NCBI GenBank assembly: GCA_033807695.1
Contig: CM066301.1
Coordinates: 868,001-932,000 of the forward strand
Source of the DNA: Daedaleopsis sinensis
Lineage: Eukaryota > Basidiomycota > Agaricomycetes > Polyporales > Polyporaceae
Length of the DNA: 64,000 nucleotides
Reading direction: 5' to 3'
Below are positions 1-10,880 of this stretch, in pieces. Below the pieces are notes generated by a model that worked only from the letters and a program-made list of their open reading frames with translations, was not told the DNA's origin and did not search any database. Position 1 is the first letter of the stretch; each line of letters begins with the position of its first letter. The position numbers and the translations under genes were made by a program.

Positions 1-227
1 AGCGGATGTTAGACATTGCCTCGATCGGGGGACAAGCTGTGCGCGCTCGGTTTTCTACCTGAGACATTCCTGAACTTCCGAGGTAAGATCAGTACAATAC
101 TTATAAGCTTCATACAATCGATGTGCTACCATATATGTCGCATGCGAACTTGAGAAAGAGTCAGTGACCTATTCTCACTGCAATTGTTCCCGTATATTGA
201 TTGCATTCCACAGCCTGTCTTAGACGA
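1..227. repeat. Left copy of a duplicated ~225-bp segment
   Basis: This segment matches 2706-2931 almost base for base, apart from a replaced stretch near 92-118 and scattered changes. The two share a run of AGCGGATGTT, the TTTTCTACCTGA block, the CATATATGTCGCATGCG block and the trailing CCGTATATTGATTG. In the right copy an open frame runs through the segment; here that frame is broken. The copy is cut by the window edge, so a second kinase-like gene, or its remnant, may lie just to the left. Confidence 0.85.
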
Positions 228-381
228 CCCAGTGCCTGCCAGAGCAAGACGGGCATGGAAGATTTTAGGACATGCATGTCAATACATTTCCAGTAGTCCA
301 GCACTGACTCGGACTCAGGCTCGCCACCTTCACCCTTACCCTCTCCGACATGGTTCGGGTTCTTCAATAACTCGATGCTCA

Positions 382-1240
382 TCAGATTGCAGAATAATTA
401 GAACTCACCCGAAAAAGGTACCTAACTTTGCCGCAGCTGAAAGACGTACGGTCACTGAATCTATATTGTCGTTGGAAGAGTAATCTGGGTTTGGGAGATA
501 GATTGACGGTAGTAACACCGGTACGCATGTAGGATCGTAATCGGATACTATCTACTACTTGAACGAAGCTCAGGGAAGCTGTGTAACTTGTGGAAGGTTC
601 GCTTGGGAACAAATCTCCATCGATAATGTAAGTGTACAGCGCGCGAGCTTCATGACAACAGACTCACCGCTGATAGCTGTATTGCCAAGGCTAACGCTCA
701 ACGTAGTGACATTAGTCATCGCGCCGCGGCTCCTCAGTTCGAAGCTGCCACGTAGGTCGATGCGTCAATCTGAGCGTTCATAGTGTTCTCGTTGTGGATG
801 AGGTACTGGAATGCAGCTTTCGTCGCCCACCTGTTGACCTTGGTATCTTCCTGCGGGCTCTCGATCCAAAGCGTGTACTTGGTTTGCATTCCCGTAGTGC
901 CAGGAATCGGCACGAAGAAGTCAAAGCCGATGAACTTTGGCTTATATTTGGAGTAGTGGTTCTTCGTGAATGTGAAGTTCTCGCCTCTACGTGTGGTGAC
1001 GTGCTTCAGTCGCTGGTTATCGTGGACAAACCAGGCGTCTGGAAGACTGTCGAAGTCCTCGAAAAGATATGCAACGGCGCGCACGAGCTGCTGGTGGGCC
1101 ATGACGATGATACACCTAATGGCTGGTAAGTGCGCATGTCTGTGTAACATGGGCACACGGAAAACGTACCGTATACTTATACTTCATTGAGTCAAGTGCG
1201 GCGAACACTGGTAGTGAGGCTTCCAGTGAGGCTGCTCACG
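382..1240 (-). pseudogene. Unrecognised minus-strand coding-like sequence, frame-broken
   Basis: The minus strand is open from 1156 to 734 (140 codons) with protein-like composition, including the stretches FEDFDSLPDAWFVHDNQ and KYKPKFIGFDFFVPIPG. A donor near 1176 (GTATAAGT on the minus strand) and an acceptor near 1133 would join an upstream piece ending in ALDSMK in frame. After the TGA at 734-736, coding-like text continues in other frames down to 382. I do not recognise the family. It could be a multi-exon gene whose introns I failed to place, a decayed gene, or an old captured element. Stops and frame changes make decay the likeliest reading. No neighbour explains it. Confidence 0.35.
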
Positions 1241-1544
1241 AGCGGGAACTCCGAACAGATGCTGGGGGAAGAACAGTTGCACTCGCGTGCTGCAAGCATA
1301 TGTATGTAGCTGAATTCGCTGTCCACTTATCGATCTTCCGGATGTTGTACATCATGGTCAGAGGAGTCACTCGACTCGGACCGCAAGTCACGTACGTATT
1401 AATTGTCTTAATTAATATTGTACTCCAACCTTTATGTTTGCGCATGTGTATTCCTGCACCGCCACTACTACCGTGGCCGTTGATGACAGTCACGTCGCTT
1501 CATCGAGCTCCATCTGAGTCGCATCCATCTCGAAGTCATCCATC

Positions 1545-2695
1545 ATGGCGAGAGCTGACCTGGGTAAATTCGCTCCACCAGAATGGCTCGAACGCCACCC
1601 AGAGCTTCAACGTCGAGATATAGTGCTTGAGATACCTCTTAAACCAGTGAGTTGACTGTACTGTCGCCTCTCCCCACAGTAATCTGCTCAATTGACTGAC
1701 CGAATGTCTGGGCAGTTCTGCGCTTGGAGGACGAGCTTCTTGAAGAGCATTCCTCAGTACGCCGTAAAGATCATTCCGCACGATGGCATCCAGGAGGCGG
1801 ATATCTACGAGAGGCTGCACAGACTCGGGACTGCTTCTCCTAACCATACGTTGCCGTGCGATGTTATTCGCCCTTCTACAGCCCATGGAGAGCCATTTCT
1901 GATCATGCCATGGCTGGAAGATTTGCTGCTTGACTACGGACAGTACGGTACAGGACTCCTCCTCGACATGTACCATCAGGTCATCGAAGTGCGTGCCAAT
2001 GCATCTAGTCGTTACGCCGTCAATCTTATGTTGATTCTTGTACAGGGTATCGAGTTTCTACATCAAGACCGGATCGCTCATATGGTAAGCTAACAAAGAC
2101 AACGATACTACGTTAGGATATTCGCGCTGACACTGTATGCTCAGGACATGTATGACGGTCAAGTTCTCATAGCGACTGAGAGACAGGTCATGTACCATAC
2201 CCATCTTGAGGTCGGCAAGATCTACATCATCGACTTCGGCGCTGCCCAACATTTTCAATATGACCCTGGCCACCAACCAGCTGTTGAGCTTCCCGAATGC
2301 AACTGCACGCCCCCACTCGGCATGACTCGCTTCGATCCCTACTCTTGGGACATCTACTGCACTGGTATTATGTTCAGATCATTCGCGAGCGTGAGTACCA
2401 CCACTTTGATGCTGCCTCTTCGCACGCACTGACTTCGCATATACAGGACATATCACAGTACACCAAGCGAGACATACCGTGGATCGTCCGGCGATATACA
2501 GATTGGCTCGTCGGGACGGAGCGCGGGTGCATGACGGTGTGTCACTGTCGACCGAGTGCGCGTAGGGCGCGCCAGCTGCTGGAAGCTATCGTGTTCATGA
2601 TCCGCATCTGGAATGCGTCCGTTCGAACTTTTTTGTTTCCATGGAGATTCTTCAAGTCAGCGTTCGACAGACGAGCAGCCCCAGACAGGAGCTAG
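1545..2695 (+). CDS. Small protein-kinase-like protein
   Basis: Five exons (1545-1646, 1716-1988, 2046-2084, 2145-2390, 2447-2695), all phase 0, encode 302 residues. Kinase signs in order: a beta-3-like lysine in YAVKII, a catalytic-loop equivalent IAHMDMYDG in which methionine replaces the usual HRD arginine, and IIDFGAAQHF carrying the metal-binding DFG. This fits the short kinase-like family that is abundant in Agaricomycetes; no clear glycine-rich loop is visible, so activity is uncertain. The start is the first ATG that opens onto a continuous frame; the first intron is the least certain, since an AG at 1678-1679 would give an immediate stop. The stop lies about 10 bases before a segment duplicated from the left edge of the window. 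Confidence 0.72.
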
Positions 2696-2705
2696 GCAAT
2701 GATAT

Positions 2706-2931
2706 AGCGGATGTTATAGACATCGTCTCTATCGGAGGACAAGCTGTGCGTCGCGCGCTCGGTTTTCTACCTGAAACATTCCTGAACTTCCGAGATACCA
2801 CTGAGCTCAGTACGAGACTTCCGATCGATGTGCTACCATATATGTCGCATGCGAAATTGAGAAAGAGTCAGTGACCTATTCTCACTGCAATTGTCCCCGT
2901 ATATTGATTGAATTCCACAGGTCTTAGACGA
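2706..2931. repeat. Right copy of the duplicated ~225-bp segment
   Basis: Second copy of the segment at 1-227. A frame beginning upstream at 2641 stays open through it to a TGA at 2872-2874, including the stretches IGGQAVRRALGFLPETF and LPIDVLPYMSHAKL, so it may be a lost or alternative 3' exon of the kinase-like gene. I could not join it in frame to exon 5 with normal splice sites. Confidence 0.85.
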
Positions 2932-3245
2932 ACTCCCTGCAGCAACGAATCGCTCCATATGATGTCAACGATATCACCCACTGCTAACTAGTGGGCTCTC
3001 GAACCCGATCCTGCTCGCAATGTGACAGACTGGTACTTTCCCGTCATAGGACTGGCGACAGTGTTCAACGCAATCGTACGAAAGGCGCCACCTAGTACAG
3101 ATCGCTCTCACAAAGCGAGGAACTGCATTCCCATGGGTATTGAGGTCCACAGTCGACGTTCGCGGATGTTCCACGACGATGCTCCCACGTACACTTGCCT
3201 CTGGACCACCACATCCACCAGCACCACTCGCAAACGAGTGTCGAC

Positions 3246-3747
3246 ATGACTCGTACGTTGTCTATGCTCCTCTGCGTAAACCCCTCTCGATTGACAACTG
3301 ACTCTAACCTGCATATATGCGGTTCCTGAATGATGCAGGCGGTCACCAGCGTGAGAGAGATCGCCAGAAGGCCGCGCAGAAGCAGGCAGCCGGTGCAAAG
3401 GCCAAGAAAGAGAGCGCCACGTCCTTGCAGCAGCGAAGAGAGAAGTGAGTGTTCGCCCTAGCTATCCTGAATCAGTGTTTTGGTCTAGTGCGCCCCCGGT
3501 ACCGCCGGTGGTGATCCATATGCTGGGACAGGTTTTCGAGTCGCAGATTGCGGATTTGCGGGTAACTGACGCCGTCGACTTTGCTTTGCAGGGATGCGGC
3601 AGCGCTGCGCGAGAAAATGAAGGTGTGTAGCTGAAGTGTGGCTGGGTCATCGCCGTCCGTGACATCTCCTTGGCCTTGTAGAGGAAGGAAGAGCAATCGG
3701 CAGTACTATCAGTAGGAGTCGGAGGTGGGGGGAAGATACGCGTATGA
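3246..3747 (+). CDS. SERF/4F5-family small charged protein
   Basis: Four exons (3246-3252, 3339-3444, 3592-3622, 3682-3747) give 69 residues beginning MTRGHQRERDRQKAAQKQ. The N-terminal TRGxQRERDRxKA block followed by a Lys/Ala/Glu-rich helix is the hallmark of the 4F5/SERF family (small EDRK-rich factors), which bind RNA and modulate amyloid assembly in other eukaryotes. The first exon is only 7 coding nt, and the split arginine codon (C then GC) is restored exactly by the GTACGT...GCAG intron. The C-terminal glycine-rich tail from exon 4 is less certain than the rest, since another acceptor could change it. Housekeeping; no link with neighbours. Confidence 0.85.
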
Positions 3748-5216
3748 GCGAGGTGGGAATGTTCCCATGAGAGTCCGCACTGTCCTACTAGTAGCCTCGA
3801 ACCACTGCAGCGGTTACTTAAGCCGTAGAGGGGCGACTTCAGGCTCAAGTTCGACTAGTTAGTTCACTTAAATATGCTCTATGTTCAGACCTACTCTCGT
3901 AGTATCAATCGCTGCACTGCCAATCAAATGAATCCCGTGCAAAGATTCTTACGCGCCCGCTCGCGACGTCAAAATTCCAATCTTCGAACAACCTGCTTCT
4001 ACCTCCTTCTATCCCGCACATCCCGCCCCAGATAAGCGTGGCGTCCCGCTCTTGCCCTCAAGACCGTGTTTCACGCAGTGTGGGCAGAGGTTGATTATAT
4101 CAAAGAAAATGGGGGCGCCGCGCCGCACTGTCGAGGGATGCGGGCTCGAGCCTGGTCGAGCCACGAACGCGGGCGTTCCGAGTTGTTACTGTGGCCGACG
4201 GTGGAGGCAAAGGACTCGATGGTCAGGAGCGCGTGGGCAGCAGATGTATTGGTCGAGATCCCCTAGTCGAAGCGTGACGAAGGAGAGCCTATCAGCCGGT
4301 GCGCTGGGTGCGTCTGCATAATCATGGTGCTCTTGCGAGCGGGAGTCGAGTCGAAAGATTCAGAGACGTAGAGGAGCTCGAGTTAGAGGAAGCGAGGGAG
4401 GTTAGAGACAAAAACCTCAGGTCGCTATGCGTGGCACAACCAGTGTCGGATGCTTCAGGTGCTCTCCACGGATACTAGAGTTCGAAGACATACGTCTTCA
4501 CATTGCTGATGTGCAACTGAATTGCCACTACAATGAGGGAAGAGCGGCCGTCGCATTGATGATGCCACTTTAGAATATTCAATACGTGCTACTAATTAGG
4601 TGGCCATATCAGTAAGTCGCGTCTTAGCGATGCAATAGTACTTATACTATTGACTTACGAGCGAGATGGCTGATAAACGTTCAGTACGTATCGTGAGCGT
4701 TGTGCGGTGATAGAGACAGACATTACATAGATAACCCGCCACCTGACGGATGCTGTGTCAGCACTCAGCGAATCTGACGACTCTCTGACGAAGCAATGAT
4801 AATCAGTTGGACGCCCGTCTAAGATTGAGTTAGTAACATCGAACTGACCTATATACTTGCACTATGCCAGCTGAATATGAGAGCAACAATTTGATGATCA
4901 TCAATCATCTCCTGAGGAATTACGGAAAGATATCAACGTTAAAACTACTCACGGCGGGCGGGACTCATATCATGGTGAGGCGGCCGCAATTGAACAATGG
5001 AGGTTAGTCAATGTATCGATGGTCGTGTGGTATGTTGTCACCGAGCCTAACTGCGCGAAGTCACCGGAAGCTTACTGCGACACCATTCCCTCGTCATAAC
5101 ACGCAATCCGGAGGGCATATATATCAGCTAGCGGAGTGCGTCGACGAACTCAACTCGCACTTACTGTCGCCTCTCTCAATCTACATTTACGAGACCCAAC
5201 TCCTCGAATCAAAACG
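3748..5216. other. Intergenic, no gene seen
   Basis: About 1.5 kb between the SERF gene and reductase A. Short frames at 4052-4321 lack splice logic or recognisable motifs. AT-rich ATATATAT at about 5118-5125 lies near 95 bases before the reductase start and may be its TATA element. Confidence 0.5.
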
Positions 5217-6436
5217 ATGCCTTCTGTTACTATCGTCGGCGGCACTGGCGGTCTCGGTGAGTGTCAGGTCCTATCGGTGCACTGATAGACCATTGCGGCT
5301 CATATGAATGACCTATCTAGGCCAACAGATCAGCGATACATTCCTGACTACCTTCCGCTCCTCCTTCCCTGCCGTCCGTGTTCTGACTCGGGACCCGACC
5401 GGCGCAAAGGCGGAGAGCTTGAAGGGGAAGGGCGCAGAGCTGCACAAGCTCGGGGATGCCGACATTGGCGAGGCGCTGGACAGAGCGTTCGCGGGCGTCG
5501 ACGTCATTGTGAATGCTCTCCCAGGAAGCGCCCCAAAGGAGGTCAAGTATGCCGTTATTGAGGCCTTTGCTAGGAGCAGCGCGAAGGTGTACTTCCTGAG
5601 TGAATACGGAGTGTGAGTACCTAAATTTATTGCATTCGCAGAGAGGCTCACCGAATGCACTGGCAGGGACCACCGCCTGAACGACTTCCCTGGATACGAG
5701 CATCCGGAGTGGAGTGCTAAACAGGACTTGGCAGCTCGTGCACGTGGGCAAACAAAGGGAAAGAAGGTCATCGCGCTTTATACTGGACTCTTCTTGGAGA
5801 TCGTGTTTGCTGGGGTGAGTGCCACGTCTTCGTGTTTGCAAACGTAGACTGACATACGTCCTATGGCACAGCCGATCTGTAAGTTCACAGTCCATATAGC
5901 TCGCACTGTACACACTGACCTCGGAATCTACACTTGCTCAGTGGGCCTCGATATCGCAAACAACACGTTCACGACATACGGGTCCCCGAACACGAAACTG
6001 TCGACCACCTCGCGGGCGGACATCGCGAAGGCCATCGCTCGTCTGTCCATCTTGGCGCTCGATCCCGCAACGTCAGCGAAGATTCCAGATGAGCCGCGCA
6101 TCGCGGGGAGCACGACGACGGTCGAGGAGATCCGGGACATCGTGGCGCGCGTCAAAGGTGTCGAGAAGGGCAAGATCGTGAGGGAGGACCTCGCCGCGCA
6201 CAAGAAGGCACTGAGCGAAAAGCCCGGAGAGAACTTCCTGGAGTATCTGCGGTCAGTCCTTCCCATCCGTTTATATCAACAATAGGGTGACAAAAAGATC
6301 TGACCTCCTACGGGTCCGCAGCGTACTCCTTGGAGAGGGAAAGGTCGACTTGACTGATAACTCGAACGAGCTGGTGAACCCGGCCCAATCACTGTGGAAA
6401 TGGAAGACTGTAGAGGAGCAGATCCAGAGCTTGTAG
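5217..6436 (+). CDS. NmrA-like NAD(P)-binding reductase A
   Basis: Six exons (5217-5256, 5321-5612, 5667-5814, 5872-5878, 5942-6251, 6322-6436) encode 303 residues. The start VTIVGGTGGLG is a GxxGxxG dinucleotide-binding loop at residues 4-14 of a Rossmann fold; VDVIVNALPG and KVYFLSEYGV are family-like core strands. NmrA-like proteins are atypical short-chain dehydrogenases that either reduce small aromatic or isoprenoid substrates or sense NAD(P) redox state; which applies here is unknown. Exon 4 is only 7 nt (CCGATCT) and is needed to keep frame. The paralog at 39118-40392 has the same plan: exons 2, 3 and 4 are 292, 148 and 7 nt in both. Cytosolic: no signal peptide or membrane segment. 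Confidence 0.88.
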
Positions 6437-7027
6437 CGCAGGGTTTTTGGAGCGTTTTGGTCTCGATTTTTAGCTGCAATTGTTGCCCGCATGCGTGGAT
6501 GTATATCAACCGTGAAATTGTGTATGTACTACATAGATCAGTCGGAGACCGTGAGGCTTGACCACCATCAAATTTCCCTTGAGAATGCGCATTGACTCGA
6601 TCATAGCAGCTGTGGTACTCACAGTACGATGAACGTGAGGCTACGTAGTGTTATACGTTCATGATGGTCAAGGAGTACTTGGTGAGTTGGACTCGCAGAA
6701 GCGCCGAGGTTGGACAAATATATGCAAACAGCGACGTCGCAGTGACGTGACGTGAGCGACCGGTCGATTAAACTGACTCGGACTCTCGGCCGAGACTAGT
6801 TCATCTGCTACATGTCTTGGAGCTCAGCGTAACAACAGCCTACATTGTAACCGATTGTCGCGGACATAAATTCACCGACGAGCTTGTGGTACTTGTCATG
6901 GCAAGGTTACCAGACGACTGGCCCCCCGGGCTGAGGGCTCTGCTACTACTCCTCGTGAGTAGGCTCGTAAACCAGCCTCTAGTTCAAACAAGCCGGAAGA
7001 CAGTCGTTCCTTTTGAATAGAGGCTGG
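6437..7027. other. Intergenic, nothing recognised
   Basis: Downstream region of reductase A. Only short frames without motifs. Confidence 0.4.
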
Positions 7028-7341
7028 AAGCTCCAAAGAGGAGGGGTGCAGAGGTCCCCCGTGGGAACGTCGGAGTTCGAATCGAATCGAGAGCGAAGGC
7101 TTTCCTCTCCTTCTATACAACGGAACGGCCTGATTTTTTTCAGAGACACAGGATCAAGTAATGGCAGCGTATCCTGCAATTAATGAGGATGTACATTTCT
7201 TGATGGAGGTAGGAAGAGGAATCCGCCTCTGAGCCTTGGTGGCTGAGCTCGAGGAGGACGCAGGCGCCCACGGAATCCTCGGCTTGGTTCGAGCTCCGAC
7301 GTTCCCACGGGGGACCTCTGCACCCCTCCTCTTTGGAGCTT
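7028..7341. repeat. Long inverted repeat (about 54-bp arms, 206-bp loop)
   Basis: Arms 7028-7081 and 7288-7341 are reverse complements: a 48-bp perfect block, then one mismatch, then five more pairs. A transcript would fold into a very stable hairpin. No transposase lies between the arms and no clear target duplication flanks them, so a MITE-like or snapback element is possible but unproven. Confidence 0.9.
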
Positions 7342-9409
7342 TAAGACTACTCGTGAGTACACAATCTCTTTCACCATATGCTAGTAATCCATCTTTTTAA
7401 CAGCATTGTCCAACTCGATTCCGTCTCGCGGGTATAGTCCAAATGTTTTAGACCAGCCTACAACGGTCACAAAATCAATACGTCAGGAAAGGATAGTAAG
7501 GTACACAGCGCTAGCTATAAAACACATAGTATGCCAGTGAGCTCGGGTTTGCGGTGTGTGCGAACGAAAGAGCTCCGAAGTTGGCTTTTTCCTGGAGGCT
7601 ACTAAGGCAGAGCTCCCCCGCGCAAGCGGCTTTACGACCACCATGCCAGTGTTCCGCGGACCTTCCGTTGAGTATGTAAATAATGGGGACAACTCCAAAG
7701 TATCGGGGCTCCAATCTCCAGCAGCGGCTGTTCTGAGAGCCGAAGCAGGTATGGTAAGTGAACACCCCTTCTGAAATTGCCTAGTCACTGATATTTGCGT
7801 CTACTAGCCCACAACATGCTGCTACCAGGGCCGAAGCATCGATCATCCACATTGCCAGTAGAGGAGTGATATAGTAGGTCGATGCACACGAGTCCCTCCA
7901 TGCGATGCTCCTCAGAATGCTCTGACCTGAGACCCCTACCGGCGCGATTTCTAGCTTCTATTTGTTCATAGGAGGGTGGACAATCGTTTCGGGTTGGCAG
8001 AGCTACCGAATGTTACGCAAAGAACTCGAGTCTCAGCTCTCTTGATGAAGTCAGCTTGCATATGGCGCAGTCAAAGAACACACCACGCGATCCGGGCCTC
8101 CGCGATCTTTCCGTCAGAACGAACGAAAACTCCGTACCAGCTTCTGGTAAAAATCCTGCCTACACCGACATCGACGTCCGCAACCATGAGCTTGCATCCT
8201 GACGCGCTCCATCCGATTATGAGATCGCGTCTAGGTTCGCTTTGGGGAAATTCCCTTCTGCTGTAATGCGATCACGTTCGTCCTACTGTGAGTTCCGTTA
8301 GTGATAGCGCTCCGAGTCGCTACTGACGAGAAATCACCGGCTTCCATTTAGCAAGGGACTCTAACGCTCATTCGTTTCGGTGCGATTGTAGCTTCCATTG
8401 AAAACAGCAAATACCTTTCTACCGCAACTCCGAATTTTGCTAAGCAAGATACCTGTCTGCTGTCTGCTGAGTACAACTTCAAGCTCGGATTGTCGTTGCT
8501 AAGCTCAGCAACAACCATTACTGTTCGTGATGACCCGTCTGGTCAACAGCGGCTGACCTTGAAGTACAGGCAATAATCTATTCCACTCAGAGTCGGACGA
8601 GTGAGTTGCTCGCGCCGCTGCTCACACCATACTGAGACCCGCTATATCCCTTGGTCATGCGAACGTGCGTAGTCGATTCAAGCGGGCAAGGTCTGCCGAA
8701 CGAATCGCATAATTCCTTATTTGCGTGCTTCGACCGGTATGGCGTATACGAGGAATGAATTGTCTGCCACGGGCTTTCGCGTCTCTTCGTGAACATCACA
8801 AACCCCGTACCCCTACTATGCTCTTCACATAACCAAGTTGCCACAAATGTCCACGCACGCGGATCTGGCGTCCCCGCCATGAGACCGAGCGTAGGCTCTC
8901 CGAAACGCTCTGCTGGGACGTGGTTCCTTCGTAGTGCTTTCGAGAATCGATTGCGTCACTCCTGGCGCTCCGAGGTGGTACGCTAGCGGCTAGAGAAACC
9001 GGCTTCAGTATCCGACGTGCTCTGTACGTGCTCAACTAAAGGACAGATAGTAGCAGCATTACTCACCTATGATTTCATTGCTGCAAGAGACCGCGGTCGA
9101 GTCCCTTTCGTCGGAGCTCAATGTTGTCACGAGCCGCGCCAAGGGCCATCGGTGAAAAGGAAAGCTAAGCGTAGGTTGCACAAACCCCGTACCTTCGCGC
9201 ATGGCATGGCTTGCTGTACGATGGCGCTACCTTAATCTTGCATTGCGACTTTACTCACGCGGCTACAGCCTCCCGATAGGCATCCGAAGACAGACATGTG
9301 GGGAGAAAGTATGATCCTCTGGCGGCTGGTCATCTGTAGTCGCATCCAGATGCTTCGGCTTGCTGTCGTCGGTTAAACATCGTTAGCGTCTGGATGGTGA
9401 GCATGATGG
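7342..9409. other. Gene-poor stretch
   Basis: About 2 kb with only short overlapping frames on both strands. A 15-bp word CACAAACCCCGTACC occurs near 8797 and 9180. No RNA gene or transposase recognised. Confidence 0.4.
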
Positions 9410-9415
9410 TATAAA
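9410..9415 (+). promoter_or_regulatory. TATA box for the gene at 9672
   Basis: TATAAA followed by a pyrimidine-rich leader that starts about 30 bases later. A spliced leader intron at 9594-9671 (GTACGT...GATAG) ends exactly one base before the ATG. Confidence 0.6.
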
Positions 9416-9671
9416 GGCGAGCAGCGAGGGGCCGTATGGTCCTCAAGCAATTGCCCTCAGCAGCTGCGTGAGCACCTCCTCGAGTCTCTCTCTCCATCCA
9501 GCGCAGCGCAACTCATCTCGTCTTGCAGTCCTCTCGCTCACCGCAACAACATTCTCACACACCAACAACACCTCCTTCAAGTCCTCCACCACCGTACGTC
9601 CGCACCTCCTCGTCGCACCTCCATTGACCGTGGCTAACGAGCTGCGACTCGCTCCCACATGACACCGATAG

Positions 9672-9914
9672 ATGGGCAGCATCATCGTCGTGAACGCCTC
9701 GAGCCAGACCGTCTCCGTCTTCGTGTCCAAGTACTCGAACAGCAGCGGCGACGACAGCTGGTTCACGCTCTCCCCCGGGCAGCGCGACTCCTGGAGCCGC
9801 AACGGCTGGGAGCTCGTCGCGTTCAAGAACGCGGGCGACACGAACCGCGGCGGCGTGTACACCCGCGTCGACACGACGGTCACGTTCCACGACTTCAACA
9901 ACATCACCCACTAA
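9672..9914 (+). CDS. Small conserved-looking protein of unknown function
   Basis: One coding exon of 80 residues starting MGSIIVVNASSQTVSVFV, rich in alternating hydrophobic and polar residues, with a Trp-containing core (SWSRNGWELVAFKN) and no signal peptide, cysteine or membrane segment. Such proteins are common in Agaricomycetes, but I know of no assigned function. The gene looks real: a TATA box at 9410, a CT-rich leader, a leader intron whose AG abuts the start codon, and strongly GC-rich codon third positions compared with flanking DNA. Predicted cytosolic, mostly beta strand by residue pattern. Confidence 0.75.
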   Translation: MGSIIVVNASSQTVSVFVSKYSNSSGDDSWFTLSPGQRDSWSRNGWELVAFKNAGDTNRGGVYTRVDTTVTFHDFNNITH

Positions 9915-10570
9915 GTGCGTGCCACTTGGTGGGCGCGCCTCCGCGTCCTGGACGACGGGGGCGTATCAGAGGCCACGGGTGGACCGGCTCGATGCCATCG
10001 TGTCAGGAGATGGGTCGAGGAGACAGCTCGTGTCTGGGCCGTCTGTGGAGGTTCGTTAGTCTGGATTGTGATCATGTACAACAAGTCGAGCTCGAAATCG
10101 TCCGTGTAACAAGTTCGAAATGATTCTGTTCTCTATGAACTTGTGTGCAATTGCCTCTTCAAATCTAGATTACACGCCGAACCCCAATGCAGCACCTACT
10201 AGTACATAGGCTTCTAGCAACGCCCCCGCAGAGTATATGCTCACGAGTTACTGCTATCGTCTGTGGGCACGTGGCGATCCACGAAGGTCTGATGTAACTC
10301 TTGGACGACGGCCTACCGTTGTCCTGCCCAGTCTTTCAGTGTCAAGTCTCGCATAACCGAGCTCTATCCCGGTCATAGCACATCGTGTGGCTTCTCGCAA
10401 ATTCGAGTGGCAGGACGTCGCTTGTCTAAAGGTCATGGATAAGTCATGCCATATCGGGCACGTCGGACTTCGTTGACTTGCCCGCCAGGATCAGCCAATG
10501 CACCGCCGCCGGTCGTGCATTTACGCAGCGCGCTGGTTATACACAGTTGCTGACGGACCTGACAGGGAAA
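9915..10570. other. Intergenic, nothing recognised
   Basis: Presumed 3' flank of the small gene, then unassigned sequence. The minus-strand frame at 10254-10436 has no motif. Confidence 0.4.
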
Positions 10571-10880
10571 AGACTCACAAGCCTGGAAGAGCGCGATACC
10601 ACCGGGTCATGCCAGTGAGTAGGATGACTGTCCGGGCTGTTCAAACGCTTGAGGTCGATGCCGATGCACTAGTAGAGTACTGGAAGTCTGAGCATACAGT
10701 GAGCTCGCACGTACGTGACAGTGGAGAAATTCACACTTAAGCCTGGAAGAGCGTGATTCCGCTGTGTTGTGTCCCTGGGTCCCTGGTAGTGAGTAGGATG
10801 GCTGCCGTTCATGCGAGTGAGGTCGGCGGCGAGGCACTGGCAGAATACCGTGAGTTCGTACGTACGTTACCAGCATAACA
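10571..10880 (+). repeat. Diverged tandem duplication, about 160-bp unit
   Basis: Units 10571-10730 and 10731-10880 share, in the same order, GCCTGGAAGAGCG, AGTGAGTAGGATG, a GAGGTCG block and GAGYTCGYACGTACGT. Between the blocks they have diverged strongly. Confidence 0.75.

Noticed and set aside
2654..2690. Extra intron joining kinase-like exon 5 to the frame in the duplicated segment
   Set aside because: The candidate donor and acceptor leave the wrong phase and would give a stop codon.
7028..7100. tRNA-like B-box (GTTCGAAT) in the left arm of the inverted repeat
   Set aside because: No cloverleaf can be drawn: acceptor and anticodon stems do not pair, and the same bases are explained by the inverted repeat.
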